In this document: positions 52,450 to 61,124 of the stretch, piece after piece
How the letters are laid out: the number at the start of each line of letters is the position of its first letter
Numbering within the stretch: position 1 is the first letter of the stretch
NCBI GenBank assembly: GCA_910586985.1
Contig: CAJUKK010000006.1
Location: forward strand, 62,001 to 126,000
Origin: an uncultured Christensenellaceae bacterium
GTDB taxonomy: Bacteria; Bacillota; Clostridia; Christensenellales; Borkfalkiaceae
Length of the DNA: 64,000 nt
Direction of reading: 5' to 3'
Program-made: the position numbers and the translations under genes
The notes under the pieces: generated by a model
Told to the model about the DNA's origin: nothing
Database searches by the model: none
The model's input: only the letters and a program-made list of their open reading frames with translations

Positions 52450-52893
52450 ATGGAACTGAAAAAGAGTGAGGAAATATTGGCGGAAATTCACCGCAACTGC
52501 GAGCTGGCCCTGCAATCGATCTCGAACATTCTTCCGGAGACGGAGGACAACGAGCTTCGGGAAGAACTTATGCGCCAACATGAAGAATACGAGAAAATCG
52601 GCGGAAGAGCGGCCATCATCGCGAAAGATAAAGGGATTGAACTGAAAAATCCGAGTTGCATGAAAAAAGCAATGATGTGGAGCAGCATTAAAATGAACAC
52701 TCTGGTAGACGACTCCCGCTCGCACATTGCGGAAATGATGGTACAAGGCACCGTAATGGGCATTACCGCTTTAAAAAGCTCTCTCGGCGAAATGTCCGAA
52801 GACGAATCGGACGAAGACATCAAAGCGCTCGCGGAAGAATTGCTGCAAATCGAAGAAAACTTCGAAAAGACATGGAAAAATATGATTGCATAA
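52450..52893 (+). CDS. Unknown all-helical protein
   Basis: 147 residues predicted to be almost all alpha-helix, acidic at both ends, with a central Met-rich stretch (CMKKAMMWSSIKMNTL near 76-91, EMMVQGTVMG near 100). The pattern suggests a four-helix bundle, ferritin- or DUF-like, but I do not recognise a family. AAGGAG precedes the ATG at 52450. It is on the opposite strand to the rng/rplU block it interrupts and ends at a shared terminator with the AraC gene. Confidence 0.75.
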   Translation: MELKKSEEILAEIHRNCELALQSISNILPETEDNELREELMRQHEEYEKIGGRAAIIAKDKGIELKNPSCMKKAMMWSSIKMNTLVDDSRSHIAEMMVQGTVMGITALKSSLGEMSEDESDEDIKALAEELLQIEENFEKTWKNMIA

Positions 52894-52895
52894 AT

Positions 52896-52925
52896 AAAAA
52901 CGCGGAGTTCCCTCCGCGTTTTTTA
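52896..52925. terminator. Bidirectional terminator
   Basis: ACGCGGAG/CTCCGCGT hairpin with AAAAA before and TTTTTT after, between two convergent genes. It overlaps the last codons of the AraC gene. Confidence 0.85.
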
Positions 52926-53762
52926 TTTGACCTTTTCAATCGGTATCCAAATTTCGCTATAGTCATCTTCGGGATTTTCGCAGGGTGCGTTGTACATCTC
53001 GATATTATAATTTCCGGATAGCCGGTATGCCTTACACGACGGCAACCATTCGCTCCATATCTTTGTATTCACCTCTTGCAGCGCCTTCGGCAAAGCGCCG
53101 CGGCATGGAAATACCGCCCACGTTCCCGCCGGTATTACCTTTGTTTCGAATCCTTCCGGCACGTCGTTCCACGGAAGATAATTATCGGCGATATAATAAT
53201 CAAACGCATCTCCGTCGTTGTCCATGCAGACCCCGTACATTCCGCACACGGTTTTATCTCCGCTCTCCAAATATTCCCTCCAAAATTCAGGAATTTTGCC
53301 ATAAGAAGTTTCACACCGAAAACGCCGGCGTTTCCCCATCACGGTAAATTGCGCCTTTTCCACAATCCGATATTCCAACATAGTGCTGCCCTCCAAAGTA
53401 AGTTTGATTTTCAGCGGAGCAAAAGATTTTAAACTGTTCCCGTATTTTTTCGCAGCGGACGGCCCGACGCCGTGAAAAGCGGCAAACGCCTTTGTAAAAC
53501 TGTCCGGAGAATGATATCCGTATTTCAACGCGACGTCGATTACCTTTGCATCCGCAGAACACAATTCCTGCGCAGCAAGCGTAAGCCTGCGGTTACGGAT
53601 ATACTCGGTTACGGTGAATCCGCATAGAACCGAAAATATCTTTTGAAAGTAAAAACTCGACACAAACGCGCGGCGCGCAGCTTCGGCGACATCGATTTCG
53701 CCGGTTAAATTTTCCTCAATGTATTCTATCGCGTTTGCGATTCCTACGTTCCAATCGTTCAC
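52923..53762 (-). CDS. AraC-type regulator with GyrI-like ligand domain
   Basis: 279 residues: two helix-turn-helix units of the AraC type at the N-terminus (about 8-105, FVSSFYFQKIFSVLCGFTV and YGYHSPDSFTKAF) and a GyrI/effector-binding domain at the C-terminus (about 128-279), as in Rob/SAV2435-type regulators that sense small hydrophobic compounds. The start codon is GTG at 53762, behind AGAGGA. Probably a drug- or stress-response regulator; no efflux pump is adjacent. The unknown helical gene converges on it. Confidence 0.9.
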   Translation of the reverse strand: MNDWNVGIANAIEYIEENLTGEIDVAEAARRAFVSSFYFQKIFSVLCGFTVTEYIRNRRLTLAAQELCSADAKVIDVALKYGYHSPDSFTKAFAAFHGVGPSAAKKYGNSLKSFAPLKIKLTLEGSTMLEYRIVEKAQFTVMGKRRRFRCETSYGKIPEFWREYLESGDKTVCGMYGVCMDNDGDAFDYYIADNYLPWNDVPEGFETKVIPAGTWAVFPCRGALPKALQEVNTKIWSEWLPSCKAYRLSGNYNIEMYNAPCENPEDDYSEIWIPIEKVK

Positions 53763-53860
53763 AGGATCAATCCTCTTGCTTTCGCAATTAAAATCATAAC
53801 ATATTTTCGCAACAAATTCCCGACATTTCTTGCACTTTCGGAACGGACTTTATAAAAACA

Positions 53861-53908
53861 AAAAAAGCCGCAATCAGCAGAGAGGCTTAAACCTTCCGCC
53901 TCTGCGGC
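53861..53908 (-). terminator. Terminator after rng
   Basis: A long imperfect hairpin (GCCGCAGAGGC with GCCTCT and GCGGC) followed on the minus strand by seven T, 45 bases after the rng stop. Confidence 0.75.
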
Positions 53909-53952
53909 ATGGCAAATATCGAGCGTTAAAAAAACATAATTTAATCCTAATC

Positions 53953-55446
53953 TCAATACAATATCTGCGCATTATCGGGCAAACTTAAAACATCGGCATT
54001 ATCGCCGCGGATCGTAAATTTTTCCTCGTGATAGGTGGAATGCGGAATCATATAAACGCGTTTATTCTTCCACCGTCCCCTGATCTCTTCCTCGAAATAC
54101 CGCTCCGACAAGACGTTGTTCATCACCGTACGGTTCATATCCACAATCACGGCGCGGTATCCGTTTGCAAAATAATCGGTGATTTCTCCGCGGATACGCA
54201 TGGCTATGTAAATATCCGAAAGAATCTGCCCCTGCCTCGTACAATGCGTGCAAGGTTTTAAAAAGAACGACGCAATATCTCCGTTTGTGCGCTTTCGCGT
54301 AAACAGAACCACGCAAAGATCGCTCATGGGCAAAACACGGCATTTTGCGCGGTCAAACGCAAGCGCGCGCTCCAATTCTTCGCACACGGCGTTCCGATGC
54401 GATTCGTCCGTCATATCGATAAAATCCACGGCGACGATTCCGCCCACATTGCGAAGACGCACCTGCCGTGCAATCTCGCGCGCAGCGAGCAAATTTACCT
54501 CGTAAACCGTATTTTCAAGGCTGTCGTCGCCGGTAAATCCGCCGGTGTTCACGTCGATCACCGTCATTGCCTCGGTATTATCGATAACGAGATACGCTCC
54601 GTTTCCGAGCGCAACGCGCCCGCCGCACAGTTCGTCCACCTGTTCCGCTATTCCGAACTCGCGGAACATACTTCTTTCTCCCGTGTACCGAACGAGTTTT
54701 TTAACGTCGAAATCGGGCAACGTTTTTGCACAGCGCAATATTTCGTCGTACCGTTCCCCATGCCCTACGTAAACTTTATGAACATCGCCGGCAATCGTAT
54801 CGCGCATGAGCTTAACGGGCAATTCGCACTCTCGATAAACAAGTCCGCCGACAGGCGCCGTCTGCGCCGTCTCCAATGCGTCGCGGTAGACCCGCTTTAA
54901 ATACTCCGCCTCGGCTTTCAACTGTTTTTTGCCCGCATTCACCGCCGCCGTGCGAACAATAAACCCCTCGCCCGAAGAGCGCAACTTGTCCGCTTCGGCA
55001 AGCAAGCGCACACGCGTTTCTTTCTCCGTGATCTTACGGGATATCCCTAAAAAATCCGTGAGCGGAAGATAAATCAGGTTTTTCCCGACGAAGGACAGAT
55101 CGCACGAAACTTTCGCCCCTTTGTTCCCGCGCGGCGCTTTAACCGCCTGCACGAGGACTTCGTCTCCAGCGGCAAGCGCAAGCTTTTTGCCCGCGGACGT
55201 TCCGTCGTAACTCGAAAAGCGAGCCGCGCCTTCGTCGAGCTGTAAGTAACAGTTGCGTTCCATTCCGCACGAAACAAACGCCGCCTGCATACCCTGCACA
55301 ACGTTTTGCACCCGCCCTTTATAGATATTTCCGACAACGTCCCTGCTGCGGTCATCCTCCAAGCATACTTCGACGATTTTTCCGTCCTCGGTATACACGG
55401 CAATCCGATCGCCGCAAAATCGGTCAAAAAACCATTCCTTTTTCAT
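53953..55446 (-). CDS. rng: Ribonuclease G (RNase E/G family)
   Basis: A single-strand endoribonuclease that matures rRNA and degrades mRNA. The 497 residues contain an S1 domain (about 37-118), the DNase-I-like catalytic part with VIDVNTGGF near 300 and AVDFIDM near 340 (Mg2+ aspartates), and the Zn-link C399/C402 (CTHC). It lacks the degradosome tail of RNase E. GGAGAC precedes the ATG. The location between spoIVFB and rplU matches the clostridial gene order. Confidence 0.95.
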   Translation of the reverse strand: MKKEWFFDRFCGDRIAVYTEDGKIVEVCLEDDRSRDVVGNIYKGRVQNVVQGMQAAFVSCGMERNCYLQLDEGAARFSSYDGTSAGKKLALAAGDEVLVQAVKAPRGNKGAKVSCDLSFVGKNLIYLPLTDFLGISRKITEKETRVRLLAEADKLRSSGEGFIVRTAAVNAGKKQLKAEAEYLKRVYRDALETAQTAPVGGLVYRECELPVKLMRDTIAGDVHKVYVGHGERYDEILRCAKTLPDFDVKKLVRYTGERSMFREFGIAEQVDELCGGRVALGNGAYLVIDNTEAMTVIDVNTGGFTGDDSLENTVYEVNLLAAREIARQVRLRNVGGIVAVDFIDMTDESHRNAVCEELERALAFDRAKCRVLPMSDLCVVLFTRKRTNGDIASFFLKPCTHCTRQGQILSDIYIAMRIRGEITDYFANGYRAVIVDMNRTVMNNVLSERYFEEEIRGRWKNKRVYMIPHSTYHEEKFTIRGDNADVLSLPDNAQILY

Positions 55447-55487
55447 GTGTCTCCGTCAGAACCCGTTTTTTTCCAAAGCACGCGTAT

Positions 55488-55516
55488 ATTTTATCATATG
55501 CCCGCCAAAATTTCAA
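55488..55516 (-). promoter_or_regulatory. Promoter of rng
   Basis: The minus strand reads TTGAAA, 17-base spacer, TAAAAT, about 40 bases before the rng ATG. Confidence 0.65.
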
Positions 55517-55524
55517 GTTATTTT

Positions 55525-56328
55525 TTAAATTTGCGGAAGATAATCCCTGAGCGGCGCGGAATAATCGCTCTTCTGCACGCCGTCAAGCAGCTCTTCCTCG
55601 CTGAGCTCGCCGAAAAACGTTTCGTCCGCGTCAAAAAGAATAAAGACAACGTACTTATCTTCCCTGAGAAAACGCAGCGCATAGCCTGCCGTGCAATCGG
55701 CAGAGATGGCGATCCGCAACTCTTCAACGCCGCGGGCAAAACTCTTCTTTCTCGAAAATGAAATGCGGCCGTAACTCCCCCCGCCGAAACATCCCGCCGC
55801 GAGCATGACGGCAAAGGCGAAAGCCGTCCACTGCGGCACAGCAAAGCAGGTGTATATAAAATATCCGGCAACGCACGCCGCCGTCGCAAGGCTCACCCCC
55901 ATACAGATACGGCGCGCCGTTTTTTCGCCCAACGGACGGAGCGCGGCATTTAAAAGCCGTCCCCCGTCGAGCGGATAGGCGGGCAGAAGATTGACAAGAA
56001 AGAGCGAGAGCGAAACGTAATACGCTACGTCGGTATACGGATAAGTTTCGGGATATAGCCACCAGAGCGCGACGAAAAAAAGCGCGGTAACACCGTTTGC
56101 AAGCGGACCTGCAACGCATACGCACGCTTCTTCGCGACGGGATATTCCCGCAATATCGCCCGAGATCACCGCGCCGTAAGGCATAAGCACGACTTTATCG
56201 AGCGTGTATCCCATTCGTCTGGCGGTAAAGGCGTGGGCGCACTCGTGTTCGATCGCCGCGATCGCCGCCATCAGAAATACGAGCAGCCCTCCCGTAAACG
56301 CCGTTATGATGCCCGCCAGAAAAAACAA
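55525..56328 (-). CDS. spoIVFB: Site-2 protease SpoIVFB (M50), start uncertain
   Basis: SpoIVFB is the intramembrane zinc protease that releases sigma-K during sporulation. Counting from the TTG at 56328 (267 residues), the active site is HECAH at 28-32 and NLLPAYPLDGGR near 113-124, with several membrane helices and a C-terminal CBS-like/soluble part (about 200-267). That TTG falls inside the conserved N-terminus: the in-frame codons before it read KFKFRIHP, the usual family opening. No ATG, GTG or TTG exists upstream before the stop at 56404-56406. The best candidate is an ACG at 56358, five bases after GGAG, overlapping the spoIVFA stop. Confidence 0.88.
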   Translation of the reverse strand: MFFLAGIITAFTGGLLVFLMAAIAAIEHECAHAFTARRMGYTLDKVVLMPYGAVISGDIAGISRREEACVCVAGPLANGVTALFFVALWWLYPETYPYTDVAYYVSLSLFLVNLLPAYPLDGGRLLNAALRPLGEKTARRICMGVSLATAACVAGYFIYTCFAVPQWTAFAFAVMLAAGCFGGGSYGRISFSRKKSFARGVEELRIAISADCTAGYALRFLREDKYVVFILFDADETFFGELSEEELLDGVQKSDYSAPLRDYLPQI

Positions 56329-56359
56329 AGGGTGAATACGGAATTTAAATTTTTTCGTA

Positions 56360-57100
56360 TCAGCTCCAGGAAAGGACGTTGCCGTCGACGCTGCAACGGT
56401 TGATCAGCGTGCCGTTTTCGTAAAACATAACGCGCACTTCGCCTTCGCCGTCCGTATAACCGAGCGGAAGATTTGCTTTTACTTTTTCACCGCGCGCAAG
56501 GTATACGTTGTCAAGTCCGCTCATGATCGTAGAGAAAGAATCGGAATGCTTGATCTCGACGGAATATCCCGTCTCTTCGTTCCCGTTCACGGAAGAGATC
56601 GTTCCCTCGCAGGGCGGATATACGCTGCATTTTGCCGTAAAGGAAAGCACGCCCGTATCGGATACGGCGATCTCCGCCTCCGTAAACTCGTTGACGACGG
56701 GAGAGAGCGTAAAGTCGCTGTATGTACGCGTATCGGCCTGCGCCGTCTCCGAACCTTGGAACAGACCGCGCACAAACGTATTGATCGCGCTGTTCGCCAT
56801 AAAGATATTGGTGAGGAAGATGGTTGCGCAGAGCGCGCATACGGCGACAAACTCGCCAATAATAATCGTGCGGGCGCGGCGGTTCTTCGAAGGGCGCACG
56901 TCGCGCTCAATGGCAAGACTTTGCGCAAACGCGGGATCTGCATCTGCGGGTTCCGTACTTTCTTCCATGCGGTCGTTGACCTGTTCGACAAGCTGATCCT
57001 TTAAATCTGCCTGCCCCTTGTGCTTTTTGCCCTTGCGTTTGACGGTTACCGTCTCCACAGGAATTTCGAGCATTTCGGCGTAATCGAGTTCTTCGTTCAT
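56360..57100 (-). CDS. spoIVFA: SpoIVFA-like LytM-fold membrane protein
   Basis: SpoIVFA holds SpoIVFB inactive until a forespore signal arrives. The 246 residues have a cytoplasmic part (1-85), one membrane segment (about 86-106), and an extracytoplasmic LytM/M23-like domain (about 155-240) with CEGTISSVNG and YSVEIKHSDSFSTIMSGLDN. The metal-binding residues of active LytM enzymes are not obvious, as expected for a regulatory homologue. AGAGGTG precedes the ATG. Its stop overlaps the start of spoIVFB. Confidence 0.82.
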   Translation of the reverse strand: MNEELDYAEMLEIPVETVTVKRKGKKHKGQADLKDQLVEQVNDRMEESTEPADADPAFAQSLAIERDVRPSKNRRARTIIIGEFVAVCALCATIFLTNIFMANSAINTFVRGLFQGSETAQADTRTYSDFTLSPVVNEFTEAEIAVSDTGVLSFTAKCSVYPPCEGTISSVNGNEETGYSVEIKHSDSFSTIMSGLDNVYLARGEKVKANLPLGYTDGEGEVRVMFYENGTLINRCSVDGNVLSWS

Positions 57101-57153
57101 ATCAAATCACCTCTTGAATATTTTGTCATTGCACAGCCGCCTCCTGCCGTGCT

Positions 57154-57166
57154 ATCATAATGTATG
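57154..57166 (-). promoter_or_regulatory. Possible sigma-E-like -10 box of spoIVFA
   Basis: The minus strand contains CATACATT, which fits the sigma-E -10 consensus CATACANT, about 60 bases before the ATG. I see no matching -35 box, so this is weak. Confidence 0.25.
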
Positions 57167-57196
57167 CCGCCAAAAATACGTTTAGAAGAAAAAATC

Positions 57197-57218
57197 GCTG
57201 TCGAATGCACACGACAGC
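57197..57218 (-). terminator. Second hairpin terminator downstream of the nifS-type gene
   Basis: GCTGTCG/CGACAGC hairpin followed on the minus strand by GATTTTTT. It would shield spoIVFA from readthrough. Confidence 0.6.
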
Positions 57219-57301
57219 AGAAAAAAAACATATAATAACGTCGAAAAAATTTTTTCACGTTACCCGCACGAATATTTTTCGCAAACAACCGAAACCGATT
57301 C

Positions 57302-57342
57302 AAAAAAAGCGCCTTCGCAAAATATCGGCAAAGACGCTTTTT
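57302..57342 (-). terminator. Terminator after cysteine desulfurase gene
   Basis: GCGTCTTTGC/GCGAAGGCGC hairpin followed on the minus strand by seven T, 8 bases after the stop codon. Confidence 0.8.
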
Positions 57343-57349
57343 ATTATTT

Positions 57350-58441
57350 TTAAGTCAGACACTCTACGACTGCTCGAGCGGCATATACGACTTCTTGCTC
57401 CGTCGTATCCCTTCCAAAGGAAAACCTTACCCCCCGTTTCGCCTCTTCTCCGCTGCGCCCCATCGCCGTAAGCACGTGCGACGGGAACGACGCATGCGCA
57501 GAGCAAGCCGCCCCGCCCGAAACGCATACCCCCTTTAAATCGAGCGCGGACAAAAGCCACTCCCCGCCCTTTTCAAACGTCAAATGCGATATGTTCGGCG
57601 CACGGTTTTCACCGTCGGCGACAACTCCGTCGCCGAGCGCCGCAAACACGCTTTTTTCAAACATATCCCTGAGTTTCGACGCATGCGCCGCGAACGCCTC
57701 GCGCTCCCTTTGCACCGTTTTGAGCGCCGATGCGAATCCGACCGCGCCCGCGACATTCAGCGTGCCGCCGCGAAGTTCCCGCTCCTGTTCTCCACCAACG
57801 ATCAGCGGTTTGATTTTAACGCCGTTTTTCACGACGAGAACGCCCGTTCCCTTTGGTCCGTATATTTTATGACCCGAGAGCGAAATTGCATCGCACGCCG
57901 CCGTTACCGCCTTTAAATCGAGCGTGCACGCCGCCTGCACGCAATCGGAAAAAAACAGAATGCCGCGGCGTTTGCACAGCGCCGCAATCTGCCCCACAGG
58001 TTGCATGCATCCCGTTTCGTTATTGACCGACATAACGCATACAAGCCCCGTGTCCGAGACAAGCGACCTTTCAACGCTTTCACTGGAAACGATTCCGTTG
58101 CGCTCCGCCTTGGCTACAGTAAAGCCGCCGTCGCGCAATTTTGCAGCGGAAAGCACGGCGGCATGTTCGAGACCGGAGACGCACGCGCCGCCCGATCCAA
58201 GGTTGCGCACCGCCCAGTTGTCCGCCTCGGTGCCGCCCGAAGTAAAATATACTTCGTTGGAACTCACGCCGAGCGTTTCCGCAACGCTGTCGCGCGCCAG
58301 CGAAACGGCGTACGCCGCCCGCCGTCCTGCGGAATGCAGAGAGTCGGGATTGCCGAATATTTCCTTAAAGAGGGGCGCCATGTCCGCAAATACCCGCCCG
58401 TCAAGCGGCGTTGTCGCCGCATAATCGAGATATACGTTCAT
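57350..58441 (-). CDS. Cysteine desulfurase (NifS/IscS family)
   Basis: A PLP enzyme that takes sulfur from cysteine for Fe-S clusters or tRNA thiolation. The 363 residues show YLDYAATTPLD at 4-14, the PLP lysine K192 (SGHKIYGPKG) and the persulfide cysteine C313 (SGGAACSAH). The start overlaps the tcdA stop (ATGA), so the two are coupled. No iscU, sufU, thiI or mnmA is adjacent; pairing with tcdA resembles the CsdA/CsdE-TcdA link in enterobacteria. It is a bit short but complete. Confidence 0.93.
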   Translation of the reverse strand: MNVYLDYAATTPLDGRVFADMAPLFKEIFGNPDSLHSAGRRAAYAVSLARDSVAETLGVSSNEVYFTSGGTEADNWAVRNLGSGGACVSGLEHAAVLSAAKLRDGGFTVAKAERNGIVSSESVERSLVSDTGLVCVMSVNNETGCMQPVGQIAALCKRRGILFFSDCVQAACTLDLKAVTAACDAISLSGHKIYGPKGTGVLVVKNGVKIKPLIVGGEQERELRGGTLNVAGAVGFASALKTVQREREAFAAHASKLRDMFEKSVFAALGDGVVADGENRAPNISHLTFEKGGEWLLSALDLKGVCVSGGAACSAHASFPSHVLTAMGRSGEEAKRGVRFSFGRDTTEQEVVYAARAVVECLT

Positions 58442-59115
58442 TTTACAAGCTCCCTGATAATTTTTCCCGCCATCATCAGTCCCATAACCGAGGGAACAAA
58501 GGACACCGAGCCAACCATGTCCGCGTTTACTACGGGTTCCTCCTCGGAATATGCGACCGTCACGCCCGATATGCCGCGTTTTCTCAGTTCCCGCCGCATG
58601 ACGCGCGCAAGCGGACAAACTTTCGTTTCGTTCAAGTCTGCAATTCTGATTTTTTCCGGATCGAGTTTATTCCCCGCGCCCATCGCGGAAACAACGGGGA
58701 TATTCTTTTTTCCCGCCGTCTCTATCAACAGCAGTTTTGCCGTAACGTTATCGATGCAATCCGCAATATAATTGCATCCGCTTAAATCGATTTCATTCTG
58801 CGTCTCGGGCAGATAAAACAGCGGAAACACATCCACCGCGCACTGCGGATTAACGTCGAGCACGCGCCGTTTCATCACTTCCGTCTTCCTTTCTCCGAGG
58901 GTAGAATAGGCCGCCGCAAGCTGGCGGTTTATATTGCTCTCTTCAACGGTATCTTTATCGACAAGGACGAGCGCGCCCACTCCCGCGCGCGCCAACGCCT
59001 CGGCGCAATACGAACCGACTCCGCCGAGTCCGAACACGGCGACGCGGCTCTTTTTTAATTTTTCCACGCCGCTCTCTCCGATCAGGAGCGCGGTGCGGCT
59101 GTCTCTCTCGTTCAT
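58438..59115 (-). CDS. tcdA: tRNA threonylcarbamoyladenosine dehydratase TcdA
   Basis: TcdA (YgdL/CsdL) cyclises t6A37 of tRNA to ct6A, using ATP. It is an E1/ThiF-like enzyme of 225 residues with GLGGVGSYCAEALAR (29-43), the arginine finger in NINRQL near 60, and DCIDNVTAK near 118-126. The frame opens upstream at 59187, but that stretch contains the -35 and -10 boxes; the ATG at 59115 sits at the predicted transcription start, with no Shine-Dalgarno site. The cysteine desulfurase gene overlaps its end. Confidence 0.92.
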   Translation of the reverse strand: MNERDSRTALLIGESGVEKLKKSRVAVFGLGGVGSYCAEALARAGVGALVLVDKDTVEESNINRQLAAAYSTLGERKTEVMKRRVLDVNPQCAVDVFPLFYLPETQNEIDLSGCNYIADCIDNVTAKLLLIETAGKKNIPVVSAMGAGNKLDPEKIRIADLNETKVCPLARVMRRELRKRGISGVTVAYSEEEPVVNADMVGSVSFVPSVMGLMMAGKIIRELVK

Positions 59116-59121
59116 GCGTTT

Positions 59122-59150
59122 ATTATAACGCATTCCCGAAAAATTGTCAA
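59122..59150 (-). promoter_or_regulatory. Promoter of tcdA, leaderless
   Basis: The minus strand reads TTGACA, 17-base spacer, TATAAT, a full consensus. The A of the tcdA ATG is the seventh base after the -10 box, exactly where transcription should start. Confidence 0.85.
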
Positions 59151-59217
59151 AGAGTTCTTCAACCGATTTAAAACCGCCTCTCGGCAATGCGATTTTGTCG
59201 ACGGAAATGAAACATAC

Positions 59218-59242
59218 AAAAACGGACGGGAAAACCCGTCCG
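59218..59242 (-). terminator. Terminator after phosphotransferase gene
   Basis: CGGACGGG/CCCGTCCG hairpin with loop AAAA; on the minus strand five T follow. Confidence 0.8.
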
Positions 59243-59259
59243 CTCCATATCCTCTTTCG

Positions 59260-60000
59260 TTACTGCCAATCGCAGACGTTGACCCACTTTGCAAGAAATT
59301 CCGCCTCTTCCGGCTTTTTCTTGACAGACTGCGACGCGGCGACGATCGGCAGGATTCTCTGCACGTATTGCACCGCCGTATCCGTTTTTAAACAGAACTG
59401 TTTTAAATATTTTTCCGCAAGCGCGTCCTTGCCCTGCAATTTAAAGAGCAGATACGTCCGAGCCGCGTCTGCCGAACCGTTTCCCTGCGTGGCGTGCGAC
59501 CAGTCGATAATAAACGGCGTACCGTCCTTTGTTATAATGATATTGCTCGGTTGGAAATCGCCGTGGCAGAGCTTAACGTGACGGGGTAATCCGTCGAGCC
59601 GCATATGCAGATCGTAGCGTACCGATGCAGGAAACGAACTTGCCGAAATTTTAGCGTGCATCTTGTCGCGCAGGTGTCCGAGAAGCGGAACTTTTTCTCT
59701 GCTCATACGAATCTGAAGATCGACGAACTGACCGAGATACTCGTCCTCTTTTTCGGGATGCTTTTTCATGAGCGATTCGAGCGTTTCCCCTTCGATGTAT
59801 TCCCAGGTGAGCGACCAATCGCCGTCCGTTACGCTGACGCCGAGAATCTTGGGCACGTTGAGCGTAGACGCCTCGACGCGCGCCTGATTGAGCGCTTCGT
59901 TGAGAATGTCCGCCTTCGAATAAGTCTGATCGAACGATTTGATCAGCTTATTCCCGTCGTGGTAGACTTTTTTGCCTACTCCTGTGTAAATAAGTTCCAT
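59260..60000 (-). CDS. Phosphotransferase of the aminoglycoside/choline-kinase fold
   Basis: 246 residues with the kinase-like phosphotransferase signature LCHGDFQPSNII (about 164-175, catalytic D) and FIIDWSHA (about 184-191, Mg2+ D). The N-lobe glycine loop is reduced (TGVGKKVYHDGNKL). Such proteins phosphorylate diverse small molecules; nothing here points to antibiotics, and no resistance role should be assumed. AAGGAGG precedes the ATG at 60000. Single gene with its own promoter and terminator. Confidence 0.87.
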   Translation of the reverse strand: MELIYTGVGKKVYHDGNKLIKSFDQTYSKADILNEALNQARVEASTLNVPKILGVSVTDGDWSLTWEYIEGETLESLMKKHPEKEDEYLGQFVDLQIRMSREKVPLLGHLRDKMHAKISASSFPASVRYDLHMRLDGLPRHVKLCHGDFQPSNIIITKDGTPFIIDWSHATQGNGSADAARTYLLFKLQGKDALAEKYLKQFCLKTDTAVQYVQRILPIVAASQSVKKKPEEAEFLAKWVNVCDWQ

Positions 60001-60052
60001 AAAAAATTCCTCCTTACCGCGGGGATTTATCCCGCAATGCTTTTCCATGGCT

Positions 60053-60081
60053 ATTATACACCCGTTTTGAAAATATGTAAA
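60053..60081 (-). promoter_or_regulatory. Promoter of phosphotransferase gene
   Basis: The minus strand reads TTTACA, 17-base spacer, TATAAT, about 52 bases before the ATG. Confidence 0.7.
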
Positions 60082-60180
60082 TACCCTTTTGTAAATTTTT
60101 TGCGCGAATTTTTATATTTTTTCTTATCGCATTTTATATGGCACAGAGATTTAAGCTTACTACAAGCCGACAAACACAAT

Positions 60181-60216
60181 AAAAAAGGGAAACGCACACT
60201 TCTTTGCGTTTCCCTA
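60181..60216 (-). terminator. Hairpin downstream of the TPR-like gene
   Basis: AGGGAAACGCA/TGCGTTTCCCT hairpin; six T follow on the minus strand, 11 bases after the stop of the gene at 60227. Confidence 0.8.
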
Positions 60217-60226
60217 GACTTATTTG

Positions 60227-61114
60227 TCAATCTTCAAGATAAAGCTTTAAACTTTCGATCGTGCGTTCGAGGTCTTCGAGCCGCTCCCCGTCTTCCGTAG
60301 AACCCATCTTTTCGTTCTCGCGACACAGTCTGTTTGCAACGAGCAATTTACGACCGACCATGAGCGCGACGACGAGCGATACGAACGTCAATCCTCCGAA
60401 CACGCCCGTTAAAATAAGCGGAATGTTCGTTGTCGTCCGCACGATAAAGTACGCGCTTACGGCAATGCCGACGATCATGAGAAACACGACTGCCGCCGCG
60501 ACCGCCGTACGGACAAGATAATATTTGCGGTTTTCTGCAAACGCGCCCCGCCGCGACGCCTGCCCCGCCGCAACCGTCTCCCTCAGCGGCTCCGCCTCCC
60601 GTTCCGCGTCCGAAAGCTGCGCCTGTAACCGCTCGCCGACCTTCCCGCGGACGTACGCTTTGACTTCGTCGTTCGCCGCAGAAAATTCTTCCGCTTTCTC
60701 CGGTTCGGAGAATACTCCGTCGTCTTTAAAATTTTTCGTCCGGCAAATCCAAAGTCCCTTTTGCGCTTCGACGTTATCGGGATCGTATAAAAGAGCCTGC
60801 ATATAAAACGGCTCTGCTGCCTCCCAATTTCCGCCGATGCGTTCGTTATTCCCGTCCTCTATGAGCCGCGCGCAAGTCAGACGCGCCTCTTCCTGCGCCT
60901 TTTCGCGGCGCTCCATCTCGCGCTTTAACTGGCTCGGCGTAAGACCTACGAGATCTTCGTCGTACTCTCCGTCCTCTTCGGGAAGATCGAATACGATCTC
61001 ACTCTCCTCCGTTTCCTCGCCGTCGCCTTCCGTAGCATCCTCGATCCCGCCGACAACGTTGCGTTTTACTTTGATCTTTCTCAATTCCTCGTCGTCCAGC
61101 TCTCTGTGTTCCAT
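60227..61114 (-). CDS. TPR-like two-helix membrane protein
   Basis: 295 residues. A very acidic N-terminus (20-60) is followed by a single tetratricopeptide-like unit (GNWEAAEPFYMQALLYDPDN near 94-113), a charged helical linker, two membrane segments (about 200-222 and 229-252), and a coiled C-terminus (about 265-295). Function unknown; the layout suggests a scaffold at the membrane. It begins 10 bases after the ispE stop, so it is in the same transcript. Confidence 0.75.
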   Translation of the reverse strand: MEHRELDDEELRKIKVKRNVVGGIEDATEGDGEETEESEIVFDLPEEDGEYDEDLVGLTPSQLKREMERREKAQEEARLTCARLIEDGNNERIGGNWEAAEPFYMQALLYDPDNVEAQKGLWICRTKNFKDDGVFSEPEKAEEFSAANDEVKAYVRGKVGERLQAQLSDAEREAEPLRETVAAGQASRRGAFAENRKYYLVRTAVAAAVVFLMIVGIAVSAYFIVRTTTNIPLILTGVFGGLTFVSLVVALMVGRKLLVANRLCRENEKMGSTEDGERLEDLERTIESLKLYLED

Positions 61115-61124
61115 AATGACTCCT

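Noticed and set aside
59260..60000. Aminoglycoside resistance kinase
   Set aside because: Only the general fold signature is present; context is housekeeping and the family is broad.
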